Notes under the pieces: model-generated
What the model saw: the letters and a program-made list of their open reading frames with translations, nothing else
What the model was told of the DNA's origin: nothing
Database searches by the model: none
Shown here: positions 54,586-63,760 of the stretch, one piece after another
Numbering within the stretch: the stretch's first letter is position 1
Layout of the letters: every line of letters starts with the position of its first letter
Position numbers and translations under genes: made by a program
NCBI RefSeq assembly: GCF_020662345.1
Contig: NZ_VMOA01000023.1
Coordinates: forward strand, 1 to 64,000
DNA length: 64,000 bases
Source: Methylobacterium sp. W2
GTDB taxonomy: Bacteria; Pseudomonadota; Alphaproteobacteria; Rhizobiales; Beijerinckiaceae
Reading direction: 5' to 3'

Positions 54586-54933
54586 TTACGAGCGCGGCTT
54601 TGGAAGGCGTCGATGGGCCAGGATCGTCGGCTGACGCCTCGGTTCGATGAGACCGAGGGGGCCCGGCGGCCCGAGAAGCAGCCCGCGCGCCGTCGGTCCT
54701 GCTTCGCGGGGCGTCGCGACCTTCCACAATGCGATGTCGCCCCTGGCTGGCGAGGGGCGCCCATCGATTGACCTGCGCTCGGGAAGAACCCACAGGATGC
54801 CGAAGGCGACGAGGCACGCGATGCCGATCAGGGTCGCATTCCAGTTTGGGGATTCTTGGATCATCAGCACGACGAGGCCGCCTACAGCAACGGCCGCAGC
54901 GTACGCCCTATTCGTGTGCCGATCCCAGGTCAT
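54586..54933 (-). CDS. Small two-helix membrane protein
   Basis: 115 residues. Two hydrophobic helices (YAAAVAVGGLVVLMI and LIGIACLVAFGILWVL, residues about 10-50) with a short loop, then a Pro/Arg-rich cytoplasmic-type tail. The start is MTWDRHTNRAYAA. Likely an inner-membrane protein; no family seen. The C-terminal tail overlaps antisense to the end of flbT, so its length is uncertain. Confidence 0.5.
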   Translation of the reverse strand: MTWDRHTNRAYAAAVAVGGLVVLMIQESPNWNATLIGIACLVAFGILWVLPERRSIDGRPSPARGDIALWKVATPREAGPTARGLLLGPPGPLGLIEPRRQPTILAHRRLPKPRS

Positions 54934-55330
54934 CCCTCATGTGCTCCGGCATACATCGCCATCGGGTGAAGGCATTCCATCAAATTTTTGCTGCCGCCGA
55001 TTTGATCGATAACTTAGATGTATAATTCGAATACGTGATCTTATTTTCTGATAACGATAGAGCATTGGAACACAACACCCCGGCGTCTGATCTTCTTCAC
55101 AGGCGTCCTCATCCAAACGAGGGCACGACCCTGACAGTTCCAGGCGTCATCGCCCTGTCGACCGGGCCGCGCGGTGGGACAACCCCGCGATGCCATAAGT
55201 CCGCCGCGCACCCGCCGGACCGAAGAAAGCGCGTGCGTTCGACGAAGGAAGTTTGCATACGACGCCGATGGGCAGGCTCGAGCGTTGCTGCTTTACGGCC
55301 CCTCGGCCGGACCGCTCCATGGAGTCCGTG
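54934..55330. other. Intergenic region, nothing clear
   Basis: About 400 bp between the membrane-protein gene and the TerB-like gene. An AT-rich patch at 54980-55060 probably carries divergent promoters. No gene is supported. Confidence 0.4.
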
Positions 55331-55783
55331 ATGGGCATCTTTCAGAACCTTCTCGAACACGTCACCGCCTATGTCGGTGACAAGACGCTCATGCAGGCGG
55401 CCGTGTCGGCGGCCTCGAACGTGATCGTGGCCGACAGCGAAGTGGACGAAGGGGAGGTCGAGGTCGCCCTCGCGGCCATGCGCGCCAATCCGATCATCGA
55501 AAAGGGCTACGACACGCTGATGCTGGAAGCAGAGCTGTTCGACGGGATCGCGCGGGCTCGGACCCGCGTCGGACGGGCGGACAACCTGAGCCGCGTGGCC
55601 GCCATCGCGGATCGATCCCTCGAACAGCGGAACGGGGTGTTTCTGATCGCCGCCGATGCCGCCGACCATGAGGGGATCAGCGACGTGGAGCATCAAGCCC
55701 TCGAAGAGATCGCCGGAGCACTTTCCGTCGACAAGGAGACGCTACTCCGGTTGGCTCCGGTGAGGCCGTCCGCCCCGTCGTGA
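55331..55783 (+). CDS. TerB-like tellurite-resistance-domain protein
   Basis: 150 residues from the ATG at 55331, with GGAG six bases upstream (an in-frame ATG at 55319 is also possible). All-helical TerB fold: ASNVIVADSEVDEGEVEVAL and IAADAADHEGISDVEHQALE are the paired acidic helices of the family, likely binding a metal. TerB proteins occur in tellurite-resistance and stress operons, but no other ter gene is next to it. Confidence 0.8.
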   Translation: MGIFQNLLEHVTAYVGDKTLMQAAVSAASNVIVADSEVDEGEVEVALAAMRANPIIEKGYDTLMLEAELFDGIARARTRVGRADNLSRVAAIADRSLEQRNGVFLIAADAADHEGISDVEHQALEEIAGALSVDKETLLRLAPVRPSAPS

Positions 55784-55971
55784 CCCGGCCAACGCGCCGC
55801 GTGCGTCGGTTGCTCCGGCTCGACGCGCCGGCTCCATTCGGCTCTGGCGTCGGTCGGGTGTGCTCCGGGGGCGACACCAAATGGTTAAAATCGCATTAAC
55901 CATTCATGACGACTCCACGTTAGAGATCCTTCGACTATAGAGCCGGCATCGAACCCCTGCCGGTCATCGCC

Positions 55972-56085
55972 ATGATCCTCGCTTCCCGCAACATCGTCAA
56001 CGAACACCGTGAAATCGCGGCCATCGCGATCACGTATGGAATCTTTCTGAGTGGGATTATGATCCTCACTTGGACGATGGCCTGA
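55972..56085 (+). CDS. Possible 37-aa single-helix membrane protein
   Basis: Short frame giving MILASRNIVNEHREIAAIAI and then TYGIFLSGIMILTWTMA. The second half is one good membrane-spanning helix with a charged segment before it, the layout of many bacterial small membrane proteins. The ribosome-binding site is weak (CCCCTGCC), so it is a candidate only. It fills a gap of over 500 bp between TerB and the next gene. Confidence 0.35.
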   Translation: MILASRNIVNEHREIAAIAITYGIFLSGIMILTWTMA

Positions 56086-56293
56086 CGCAACAGCCCGAGG
56101 CTCTGTCCGGCCGCCTGTGCGGCGTTGACGGACGGTTTCGCGAACCGCGGCGGCTGAAGACAACAGGCTGAGCATCCCCCTGGTTTGGGGATGCTTCGAA
56201 GACGTCGAGCGAGATGGCAGGCCGAATACCTGTCTCCGACAAGGAACTGATGCGCCGTCACAGATGTTCGTTCATCCAAATCGGAGAACATGA

Positions 56294-56614
56294 ATGTCTG
56301 ACAGTGCTTTAGCTTCGGTCGTCGTCCCCTCTCTCCGGGCTGCCCGCTCGGCGAGGGAGCGGCTGGCTCGCGCCGGGTTCGCCCGCAACAGCGTCGACAT
56401 CGAACGCCACGATGACGAATTCCAAGTGTCCATCAGCACGAAGGCGGAGAATCTGGATCGCGCCCAGAACATCCTTCTGGGCAATCCCGTTGTCGACGAC
56501 CTTCGCGATGCCGGCTCGCGCGCGATCGGCGCCTTCCACGACAACCGACCCCTCGCGCTGGGCCTCGCGGCCCTGGCGGGCTTTGTCATCTTCCACTTTT
56601 CGAAGAAGCGGTGA
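56294..56614 (+). CDS. Small membrane-anchored protein
   Basis: 106 residues from the ATG with GGAG upstream. A soluble N-terminal part (SLRAARSARERLARAGFARN, SVDIERHDDEFQVSISTKAE) and a single C-terminal hydrophobic helix (LGLAALAGFVIFHF) followed by KKR give a tail-anchored, N-in topology. The N-terminal part resembles small heavy-metal-associated or GlsB-like anti-stress helper proteins only in general shape. Function unknown. Confidence 0.65.
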   Translation: MSDSALASVVVPSLRAARSARERLARAGFARNSVDIERHDDEFQVSISTKAENLDRAQNILLGNPVVDDLRDAGSRAIGAFHDNRPLALGLAALAGFVIFHFSKKR

Positions 56615-56716
56615 CACCGAGGCCGGCGAGCGCGCGAGAGGGCGAGCCCGCAGTCGCGGGTTGCAGAACGTGCGCTGTTTTGCACTGGGGCCGAGGTGCT
56701 GCTTAGACTGCCGCCC

Positions 56717-57181
56717 ATGAGCCATGAAACAATCCGCCGGTTTGTCAACGGGCGCCACCTCGCCGTGGCGATGCTCGGCGGATTGTCCATGACGATGACG
56801 GCTCCTGTCTTCGCTCAGTCTCCGTCGCCGCCGGCCGCCGTGAACAACTGGGCGGACCTTCGCGCGATGCTCGCCTCCTGCTGGTCGGTCCCTCCGGATA
56901 CCAGAGGATCACAGATCGCGTTTCTGTTCGGCATCAGCAAGACGGGTGAGCTGCGCGGCTCGCCTCTCATCACGGCACGCCGCCTCGAAGGCCATCAGGA
57001 AGCCCGGAAACACTATGAGGAGGCCGCGAGGGATGCCGTGTCCCGGTGCTTTCCCATCACGGTGACCCCGTCCTTCGGCGCCATCCTGGGCGAGAGCCCC
57101 ATCCGCCTGCGCTTCGTGAATACGCCGCCGACGGCCGCCTACCAGATCAACGGCAACATCACGATCTTCGCGCCGCCCTGA
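56717..57181 (+). CDS. Secreted protein with TonB/TolA-C-like domain
   Basis: 154 residues from the ATG at 56717. Signal peptide (LAVAMLGGLSMTMTAPVFAQ) then a domain with WADLRAMLASCWSVPPDTRG, IAFLFGISKTGELRGSPLIT and AARDAVSRCFPITVTPS. Two cysteines and the hydrophobic strand order recall the C-terminal domain of TonB or TolA (TolA-C like), which here stands alone in the periplasm. A link to envelope energy transduction is an inference. Confidence 0.65.
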   Translation: MSHETIRRFVNGRHLAVAMLGGLSMTMTAPVFAQSPSPPAAVNNWADLRAMLASCWSVPPDTRGSQIAFLFGISKTGELRGSPLITARRLEGHQEARKHYEEAARDAVSRCFPITVTPSFGAILGESPIRLRFVNTPPTAAYQINGNITIFAPP

Positions 57182-57277
57182 TGACGCGGCATCGCGTGGG
57201 GGATCCGGGGATACCGATCAGGCGCCGTGACATCCAGCCTGGACGATTCGGCGGGGGCGCCAGCGAAGAGCCGACGC

Positions 57278-57308
57278 AAAAAAGGGCCGCCTCGCGGCGA
57301 CCCCTTCT
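57278..57308 (-). terminator. Rho-independent terminator of Gly/Tyr-rich gene
   Basis: On the minus strand, AAGGGGTCGCC-GCGA-GGCGGCCC forms a stem closed by a tetraloop and followed by six T residues. It lies 20 bp after the stop of the gene at 57329. Confidence 0.8.
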
Positions 57309-57328
57309 TTCCGACATCCCATGCCGGC

Positions 57329-57733
57329 TCAGTAGCCGTAGTAACCACCGTAGCCGTAACCATAGGCCGGCGCCGGGGCGTAGCCGCCGTAATAGCCGAC
57401 GGGGTGGCCATAGCCGTAGCCGTCGTAGCCACCATTATAGGCCCCGGCCGCGATGGCTCCGGTAGCCAATCCGGCAACGCCGAGACCAATGACGGCGCCC
57501 GGACCAATGCCGCGACGTCCGTATCCGTAACCCCGGCCGTATCCGCCGCCGTAGCGACCGTAACCGCCGCTGTAGCGGCCATAACCGCCGCGATGACCGT
57601 ATCCGCCGTGGCCGCCAAAGCCACCATGACCGTATCCGCCGCCATGGCCCCAGCCACGGGCTTCCGCAGGGGCTGCCACCAGGAGGGCACCAAGGCTGAC
57701 GGCCGCGGCCGATAGGAGTGCGAGCTTGCGCAT
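57329..57733 (-). CDS. Secreted Gly/Tyr/His-rich repeat protein
   Basis: 134 residues from the ATG at 57733. Signal peptide (LALLSAAAVSLGALLVAAPA, cleavage near AEA-RGW). The mature part is low complexity: GHGGGYGHGGFGGHGGY-type repeats (His-rich) then GGYGRYGGGYGRGYGYG, a hydrophobic GPGAVIGLGVAGLATGAIAA segment that could span a membrane or pack as a glycine zipper, and a YGYGGYYGY end. Such proteins are common in Methylobacterium and may bind metal or form surface material. Repeats make length variation likely. Confidence 0.75.
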   Translation of the reverse strand: MRKLALLSAAAVSLGALLVAAPAEARGWGHGGGYGHGGFGGHGGYGHRGGYGRYSGGYGRYGGGYGRGYGYGRRGIGPGAVIGLGVAGLATGAIAAGAYNGGYDGYGYGHPVGYYGGYAPAPAYGYGYGGYYGY

Positions 57734-57888
57734 TCGAAATGTCCTGCTGTGAGGTATGCGTATCAACGGACCGGGCGCCCGGCCGTTCCCATTGGCCCCC
57801 GGGCGCTGGCGACGCAGGCCAGCGAGCAGCCTATAAGATCACGGGGATCGGCCGGCCCGTTTCGCCTACATTCCCAAGGAGAACGTCC

Positions 57889-58176
57889 ATGAAAGTCGTC
57901 GCGGATCTGTGCATCGTGCCCATGGGCGTCGGCCCTTCCGTCTCCTCCTACGTGAAAGAGATCAAGGCCATCCTCGAGGCCAGCCACCTCAACGCCGAGA
58001 TGCATGCCAACGGCACCAACATCGAGGGCGAACTCGCCGACATCTGCCGGCTCATCGAACTCTGCGAGGAGAAGCTGAGCCAGCTCGGCGTTCAGCGGGT
58101 GTTCTTCACCATGGCTTTCTCGTCGCGGCGGGACAAGGAGCAGTCCATGGCTGACAAGCTGACGGCCGTTTCCTGA
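57889..58176 (+). CDS. MTH1187-family thiamine-binding-like protein
   Basis: 95 residues from the ATG at 57889, with AAGGAG upstream. Start MKVVADLCIVPMGVGPSVSS and the SYVKEIKAILEASHLNAEMH segment match the small DUF77/MTH1187 ferredoxin-like fold, which binds thiamine or related molecules as a tetramer. The end RRDKEQSMADKL is typical. It is not linked to other thiamine genes here. Confidence 0.85.
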   Translation: MKVVADLCIVPMGVGPSVSSYVKEIKAILEASHLNAEMHANGTNIEGELADICRLIELCEEKLSQLGVQRVFFTMAFSSRRDKEQSMADKLTAVS

Positions 58177-58243
58177 TCCCTCGGCACCATGCACGGACCT
58201 AAGCGTTGACGCTGTCCGATCCCCGCATGAGGACCGAGCCCGC

Positions 58244-59173
58244 ATGCATCCGTCCCGACGCGCCTTCCTGGCCGGAACCGGTCTGGCTCCCATGATGATG
58301 CCCCTGCTGGAGCGCGCTGCGTCCCCGGCCCGTGCGGAGGAGGGCGGTTTGATCCGCCGGACCATCCCGTCTTCCGGCGAGACGCTCCCCGCCATGGGGA
58401 TCGGCACCTCACGCCGCTACGAGGTCGAGCCGGTCCCGGAAAAGATCGCGCCCTTGCGCGAGGCGGTGCAGCGGTTCGTGGCGCTCGGCGGCTCGGTCAT
58501 CGACACGGCGCCGAGCTACGGCACCGCCGAGGACGTCCTCGGCCAGATCCTGTCCCAGGACGGTCTGCGCGAAAAGGTGTTCCTGTGCAGCAAGGTCGGA
58601 GCGCCGGGTCGCGAAGGCGGAGCGGCCGAGATCGCACGCTCCTTCCGCCGCATGGCCACGGACAGGATCGATCTCGTCGCGGTCCACAACCTCAGTGACA
58701 CGGCGACAAACCTCGCCACGCTGCGGGATCTGAAGGCCGAAAAGAAAATCCGCTACATCGGCGTCACTGTCTGGCGCGACAGCCAGTTCGCGGATCTCGA
58801 AGCGGTGATGCGGCGCGAGACGATGGACTTCATCCAGGTCAATTACGCCCTCGACGATCGCCGCGCCGCCGAGCGCGTCCTGCCACTGGCAAAAGAGCGC
58901 GGCATGGCGGTGATGGTGAACGTTCCCTTCGGGCGCGACCGCCTGTTCAAGGCCGTGCAGGGACGCGACCTGCCGCCCTGGACGACGGAGTTCGGCTGCG
59001 CGAGCTGGCCGCAATTCTTCCTGAAATACGTCCTTGCCCACGAGGCCGTCACCTGCCCGATCCCCGGCATGGCCAAGGCAACCTATGTCGAGGACAATCT
59101 CGGCGCGGCACGCGGTCGGTTGCCCGATGCCGCCCAGCGAACTCGAATGGAGGCCTATGTCGACGCGCTCTGA
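58244..59173 (+). CDS. Tat-exported aldo/keto reductase
   Basis: 309 residues. A Tat signal is clear (HPSRRAFLAGTGLAPMM; cleavage near AEE). The catalytic tetrad positions can be seen: D in VIDTAPSYGTAEDVLG with Y, K in CSKVGAPG, H in AVHNL. It would reduce or oxidise a carbonyl with NAD(P)H. Export by Tat implies it folds with its cofactor in the cytoplasm and acts in the periplasm. It overlaps the next gene by 17 nt. Confidence 0.85.
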   Translation: MHPSRRAFLAGTGLAPMMMPLLERAASPARAEEGGLIRRTIPSSGETLPAMGIGTSRRYEVEPVPEKIAPLREAVQRFVALGGSVIDTAPSYGTAEDVLGQILSQDGLREKVFLCSKVGAPGREGGAAEIARSFRRMATDRIDLVAVHNLSDTATNLATLRDLKAEKKIRYIGVTVWRDSQFADLEAVMRRETMDFIQVNYALDDRRAAERVLPLAKERGMAVMVNVPFGRDRLFKAVQGRDLPPWTTEFGCASWPQFFLKYVLAHEAVTCPIPGMAKATYVEDNLGAARGRLPDAAQRTRMEAYVDAL

Positions 59174-59906
59174 TTCCCTCAACCGCCGTGCTACCCTCGT
59201 GCTCGGAGGGTGCCTCGTCGCCGCTTCGGGCCTGCTCGCATCACGCATTCCCGCCTCGGCCCAGCCTGCACCGCAACCGGCGCGCATCGGCATCGTCGGC
59301 GCCGGCCATATCGGCAGCACCATCGGCGGCCTCTGGGCCAAGGCCGGCCACGAGGTAATGCTGTCCTCGCGCCACCCGGAAGAGCTGAAGGGCCTCGTCG
59401 AGGGGCTCGGGCCCAAGGCGAAGGCGGGCAGCCCGGCCGAGGCCATCGCCTTCGGCGACGTCGTGCTCATCGCGGTGCCCTACAAGGCCTATCCGCAACT
59501 GGCGCAGGACCATGCCGCCGCGCTCAAGGGCAAGGTGGTGATCGATGCCGGCAACGCGACGCAGGCCCGTGACGGAGAGGTCTATGGCGAGGTCCAGGCC
59601 CACGGCATCGCGGCGGTCTCGGCCAAGTACCTGAACGGGGCGAAGGTCGTCCGGGCCTTCAACGCGGCCAATTACAAGGTCTTTGCCAAGAACGCGCACC
59701 GCGAGGGCGGACGCATGGCGATTCCCCTTGCCGGCGACGATCCCGCGGCGCTCGCGATCGCGGCCCAACTCGTCAAGGATGCCGGCTTCGAGCCGGTGGA
59801 GGTCGGGCCACTGGCCAAGGCGGACAGCTTCGCCATGGGCTCGCCCGGCTTCGGCCTTGACCTGAATGCTGAGGAATCGCGGGCGCGCTTTGGGCTCGCC
59901 CGTTGA
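59157..59906 (+). CDS. Exported NADPH-F420-reductase-like / NAD(P)-binding protein
   Basis: 249 residues. N-terminal Tat-like or Sec leader (NRRATLVLGGCLVAASGLLA) and then the dinucleotide motif IGIVGAGHIGSTIGGLWAKA, with SSRHPEEL giving NADP preference and RAFNAANYKV as in NpdG-type proteins. The mature part resembles the NADPH-dependent F420 reductase family (also NADP oxidoreductases of the ProC/F420 fold). Overlaps the aldo/keto reductase gene, so the two likely form a redox pair in the envelope. Confidence 0.8.
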   Translation: MSTRSDSLNRRATLVLGGCLVAASGLLASRIPASAQPAPQPARIGIVGAGHIGSTIGGLWAKAGHEVMLSSRHPEELKGLVEGLGPKAKAGSPAEAIAFGDVVLIAVPYKAYPQLAQDHAAALKGKVVIDAGNATQARDGEVYGEVQAHGIAAVSAKYLNGAKVVRAFNAANYKVFAKNAHREGGRMAIPLAGDDPAALAIAAQLVKDAGFEPVEVGPLAKADSFAMGSPGFGLDLNAEESRARFGLAR

Positions 59907-59932
59907 GCGACGGGCCAAGGGAAGAGCCAAGC

Positions 59933-61276
59933 GTGGCGAACCCGCTTGCCGCCGGGAGCGGCGGCTCTGTCCCGCCCTGGCTGCGGCGGCTCATCGACGT
60001 GCGGGCGGAAGAGGTGCCCGCGCTCGCATGGTCGTGGGCCTACATCTTCTCGATCCTGGCCGCCTATTACGTCCTGCGGCCGATCCGCGACCAGATGGGA
60101 GTCGCCAGCGGGATCGAGAACCTGCCCTGGCTGTTCACCGGCACTCTCGTCGGCATGCTGGCCCTGAACGTCCCCTTCGCCTGGCTGGTGAAGACCCTGC
60201 CGCGCGCCCGGTTCGTGCCACTGACCTACCGGTTCTTCGCCGCCAACATCGTGCTGTTCGCCGGGGCGCTCTATCTCGCCGGACCTGAGGGCGACATCTG
60301 GATCGGCCGCGCCTTCTTCATCTGGCTCTCGATCTTCAACCTGTTCGTGGTCTCGGTGTTCTGGGCCACCATCGTCGATGTGTTCTCCACCGAGCAGGGC
60401 AAGCGCCTGTTCGGCTTCATCGCCGCCGGCGCGACCCTCGGGGCGATCGCTGGATCGGCGACGACGGCGATCCTCGCCCGCGACGTGCCGACCTGGGTGC
60501 TCCTCATCGGCGCGGCCCTGCTCCTGGAGGCGGCAGTGTTCAGCATGCGCGGCCTCGCGCGGCTGTCCGACCGCCTGAACCGGGCTCCCGCCACAGGCGA
60601 CGCCACCCCGTCGGAGGCCATCGGCGGCAGTGCGTTCGCGGGCATCACGCGGACGTTCCAATCGCCCTACCTGCTCAATATTGGACTGTTCCTGCTGCTG
60701 TTCTCGGTGACCTCGACCTTCCTGTATTTCGAGCAGGCGGGCATCGCCAAGCGCAGCTTCCCCGATCGGGGGACGCAGACCGCCTTCTTCGCCAGCGTCG
60801 ACCTGCTGGTGAACCTGCTCACCCTCGGCGTGCAATTCTTCCTCACCGGGCGGATCGTACGCCGCATCGGGGTCGGCCCTGCTTTGGCGCTCCTGCCGGT
60901 GGCCAGCATACTCGGATTCGCGGCCTTGGCCGTCTCGCCCACGATCACGGCCATCGTCGCATTCCAAGTCTTCCGCCGGGCCGGCAACTTCGCCATCGCC
61001 CGGCCGATCCGCGAGGTGCTGTTCACGGTGGTGCCGCGTGAGGACCGCTACAAGGCGAAGAACTTCCTCGACACCGTCGTCTACCGCACCGGAGATCAGA
61101 TCGGCGCGTGGTCCTTCGCGGGAATTGCGGCCCTCGGCCTCGGTTCGACGGCCGTGGCCGTCACGGCGGTGCCGCTCTCGGCGGCATGGCTCCTGAACAG
61201 CCTTTGGCTCGGGCGCCGCCAGGAGGCGAGGCGGGTTGCGATGGAGAGGGAGAGCGGCCCCAACGCTGTGCCGTGA
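59933..61276 (+). CDS. ATP:ADP-antiporter-like MFS membrane protein
   Basis: 447 residues from the GTG at 59933 with GGGAAGAG upstream; a TTG at 59903 overlapping the previous stop is an alternative. About 12 membrane helices. WSWAYIFSILAAYYVLRPIR and FVVSVFWATIVDVFSTEQGK are typical of the NTT (ATP:ADP antiporter)-like proteins found in free-living bacteria, where nucleotide exchange is doubtful. Final helices end near LNSLWLGRRQEARR. Function in free-living species is not settled. Confidence 0.8.
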   Translation: MANPLAAGSGGSVPPWLRRLIDVRAEEVPALAWSWAYIFSILAAYYVLRPIRDQMGVASGIENLPWLFTGTLVGMLALNVPFAWLVKTLPRARFVPLTYRFFAANIVLFAGALYLAGPEGDIWIGRAFFIWLSIFNLFVVSVFWATIVDVFSTEQGKRLFGFIAAGATLGAIAGSATTAILARDVPTWVLLIGAALLLEAAVFSMRGLARLSDRLNRAPATGDATPSEAIGGSAFAGITRTFQSPYLLNIGLFLLLFSVTSTFLYFEQAGIAKRSFPDRGTQTAFFASVDLLVNLLTLGVQFFLTGRIVRRIGVGPALALLPVASILGFAALAVSPTITAIVAFQVFRRAGNFAIARPIREVLFTVVPREDRYKAKNFLDTVVYRTGDQIGAWSFAGIAALGLGSTAVAVTAVPLSAAWLLNSLWLGRRQEARRVAMERESGPNAVP

Positions 61277-61351
61277 GGCGGATGGTCCCGACGGGTATCG
61301 GGCGCCCGGACGGTTGCGCTACCTCATGGCGCCGACATTCGAGGAACCTCC

Positions 61352-61819
61352 ATGCCCGCAGACAAACCCGCCATCCTGTTCGTGTGCCTGGGCAACATCT
61401 GTCGTTCGCCCCTGGCGGAGGCCGCGTTCCGCATTGAGGCCGAGCGGGCGGGCCTCGAGGCGGAGGCCGATTCGGCCGGAACCGGTGCCTGGCATGCGGG
61501 CGAACCGCCCGATCGGCGCGCCCAGGCCGTCGCCCGGCGCAACGGCATCGACATCTCCGGCTACCGCGCCCGTCAGGTCGAGCCTGCCGACTTCCATCGC
61601 TTCAGCCATATCGTCGCCCTCGACGGCGACAATCTCGCCGTGCTGAGGCGACTTCGCTCAGGAGACGGCGCCGCGTTGTCACTTCTCCTCGACCATGTGC
61701 CGGGGCGGAGGGGTGAGGCGGTCGCCGACCCCTATTACGGCGCGGATGCGGGGTTCGACGCCACCTGGGCGGACGTCACCCTGGGCGCCCGCCATCTCGT
61801 GCGCACGCTCAAGGCATGA
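61352..61819 (+). CDS. Low-molecular-weight protein-tyrosine phosphatase
   Basis: 155 residues. The P-loop C-x5-R is intact (VCLGNICRS, C12 and R18), and the general-acid loop reads DPYYG (about 126). It dephosphorylates protein tyrosine, often in polysaccharide or arsenate contexts; here no kinase is adjacent. Its TGA overlaps the next gene's ATG (ATGA), so it is co-translated with the fructosamine-kinase-like gene, a pairing known from other bacteria. Confidence 0.95.
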   Translation: MPADKPAILFVCLGNICRSPLAEAAFRIEAERAGLEAEADSAGTGAWHAGEPPDRRAQAVARRNGIDISGYRARQVEPADFHRFSHIVALDGDNLAVLRRLRSGDGAALSLLLDHVPGRRGEAVADPYYGADAGFDATWADVTLGARHLVRTLKA

Positions 61820-62616
61820 GGCCTCTGGCCGAGCGTGGAGCGGCCCTGCTCGGGCGCCGGCTCGCCCGGACCGAGCCCATGAGCGGCGGCAACCTCTCCG
61901 GCCTCGTGCGAATCGTGCTCGATGACGCCAGCGCGGCCATCGTCAAGGACGGCCCCGATCCGCCGGCGGAAGCCGGGATGCTCCTTGCCATCCGCGCCGC
62001 CGGGATCCCCGCACCGGAGGTGTTCGCGGCCGATGCGCGGACCCTCGTGATCGAGCCCCTGCCGATCGGCGGCGGCAATGCGGATACGGATCTCGGCCGC
62101 GTGGTGGCGCGACTCCATGCCGTGACCGGCGACCGTTACGGCTGGCATGGCGATTACGCCTTCGGGACGGTGCGGATCGACAATCGCGGAAGCGAGGATT
62201 GGCCCGGCTTCTGGGCCGAGCGTCGCCTCCTCTGCCATGCTCCCCATCTCGACGCCGCGCTCCGGCGCAGAATCGAGGCCCTGGCGGACACACTCCCCGG
62301 TCGCCTGCCGGCCCGCCCCCGCCCGGCCTTGCTTCATGGCGACCTGTGGAGCGGTAACATCCTCACCGACGGCGGCCGCGTTTCCGGGCTCATCGACCCC
62401 GCCTGCTACCACGGCCATGCCGAGGTGGACCTCGCGATGCTGTTCCTGTTCGGCGCCCCCGGCCCCGCATTCCGCGAGGCGTATGGCGAGGCCGAACGGG
62501 GCTTGGCCGAGCGCAGGGCGATCTATCAATTGTGGCCGGCGCTGGTGCATCTGCGCCTGTTCGGATCGGGCTACCGGTCCATGGTCGAGGCGCTGCTCGA
62601 CGCCACCGGTTGCTGA
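61816..62616 (+). CDS. Fructosamine/ketosamine-3-kinase-like protein
   Basis: 266 residues. The kinase-fold core shows the catalytic loop LLHGDLWSGNIL (about 173-184) and the metal-binding VSGLIDPACYHGHAEVDLAM (about 190-210). FN3K-type enzymes phosphorylate sugars attached to protein lysines so that they fall off (deglycation). Co-translated with the tyrosine phosphatase, a known pairing for bacterial homologs. Confidence 0.88.
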   Translation: MRPLAERGAALLGRRLARTEPMSGGNLSGLVRIVLDDASAAIVKDGPDPPAEAGMLLAIRAAGIPAPEVFAADARTLVIEPLPIGGGNADTDLGRVVARLHAVTGDRYGWHGDYAFGTVRIDNRGSEDWPGFWAERRLLCHAPHLDAALRRRIEALADTLPGRLPARPRPALLHGDLWSGNILTDGGRVSGLIDPACYHGHAEVDLAMLFLFGAPGPAFREAYGEAERGLAERRAIYQLWPALVHLRLFGSGYRSMVEALLDATGC

Positions 62617-62807
62617 AACCCACGCACGTCCCATCGAACCGGAAACGCGGCTTTCTTCGCGCGACACGAACCGTGCCTGAAACCTTGCGTTTTGAGGGCC
62701 GATCCCCGACAACCCGGCAAGCTTCGGCGCTGGCGTCCGGCTCCTTCCGAATGTCCGGATGAGCGGAGGGGCGCCGGCGGTCGATGCGGCGAGGGAAGAC
62801 GAGACCC

Positions 62808-63470
62808 ATGCTCGATTACGCGCAGGCGCGACGCCTCATGGTGGATTGTCAGTTGCGGACCTTCGACGTCAACGACATCCCGGTCCTCGACGCGTTCGAG
62901 GCCGTGCCGCGCGAGCGCTTCGTCCCCCAAGGTCGCGAGGACTTCGCCTATATCGACCAGTCCCTACGCATCACCGGGCAGGACGCGACGACGGATCGCG
63001 CCATTCCGGCGCCGATGCTTCTCGCCCGCATGATCCAGGCGCTGCAGCTCGCGCCGGGGCAGATCGCCCTCGACGTCGCCACCGGCTACGGTTACGCCGC
63101 CGCCATCATGCGGCAGCTCGGGGTGCGGGTGGTCGCCCTCGAATCCGACGACGCCCTCGCCGCCGAGGCGGAGAGCCGCCTGTCGGCAACGGACGGAATC
63201 GAGATCGTGCGCGGCCCCCTGCAGGCGGGCGCGGCGAAGGCGGGGCCGTTCGACGCCATCCTCGTCAACGGCCGTGTCGAGACGCGGCCCCAATCCCTGC
63301 TCGACCAGCTGAAGGACGGTGGACGTCTCGCCTGCGTGATGGGTCGCGACAAGGCCGCGAAGGCCACCCTGTTCATCCGGACCGGGGACGCGTTCGGTGC
63401 GCGTCCGCTCTTCGATGCGTCGCTGCCCGCCCTGTCGGCCTTCAGCCCGGAATCCAGCTTTTCCTTCTGA
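62808..63470 (+). CDS. Protein-L-isoaspartate O-methyltransferase-like protein
   Basis: 220 residues from the ATG at 62808. SAM-binding motif I reads IALDVATGYGYAAAIMRQLG (about 85-104), followed by VALESDDALAAEAE and FDAILVNGRVE. The N-terminal half (VPRERFVPQGREDFAYIDQS) is typical of PIMT. It may repair isoaspartyl residues, or, as in many such divergent relatives next to tolC, do something else. The TGA stop is the first bases of repeat copy C. Confidence 0.88.
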   Translation: MLDYAQARRLMVDCQLRTFDVNDIPVLDAFEAVPRERFVPQGREDFAYIDQSLRITGQDATTDRAIPAPMLLARMIQALQLAPGQIALDVATGYGYAAAIMRQLGVRVVALESDDALAAEAESRLSATDGIEIVRGPLQAGAAKAGPFDAILVNGRVETRPQSLLDQLKDGGRLACVMGRDKAAKATLFIRTGDAFGARPLFDASLPALSAFSPESSFSF

Positions 63471-63571
63471 GCAGGTTCAGTAGAAGCGGTCACCGGTTTT
63501 GCGTCCGGAAACCTGCGACGCGCCAAAGGCCTGAGCGAGGCGAGGCATTGGCTTGCCCATGCGAACCTGCT
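63469..63571. repeat. Dispersed ~105-bp repeat, copy C
   Basis: Begins GAGCAGGTTCAG and ends GCGAACCTGC. The internal hairpin here reads GCATTGGC-TT-GCCCATGC, so the pair change G-C to A-T keeps the stem while one mismatch remains. It starts within the stop codon of the PIMT-like gene. Homologous to the copies at 9644 and 11081. Confidence 0.85.
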
Positions 63572-63760
63572 GGGCGGCAAGGGCAGGTGTCGCTTTTATG
63601 CGGCACTGCGCCATCAATATCGCCCCTCATCCTTCACGGCCGATGCCCTGACGCACATCCTCCGCTAAACTGACCTGTGAGGCGGGCAATCCGGATGGCA
63701 CCCTAGGCGCCGTGGCTGTGATGAATAGCCGACCGGTTCATCGAGAAACCGCAAGGGCAG

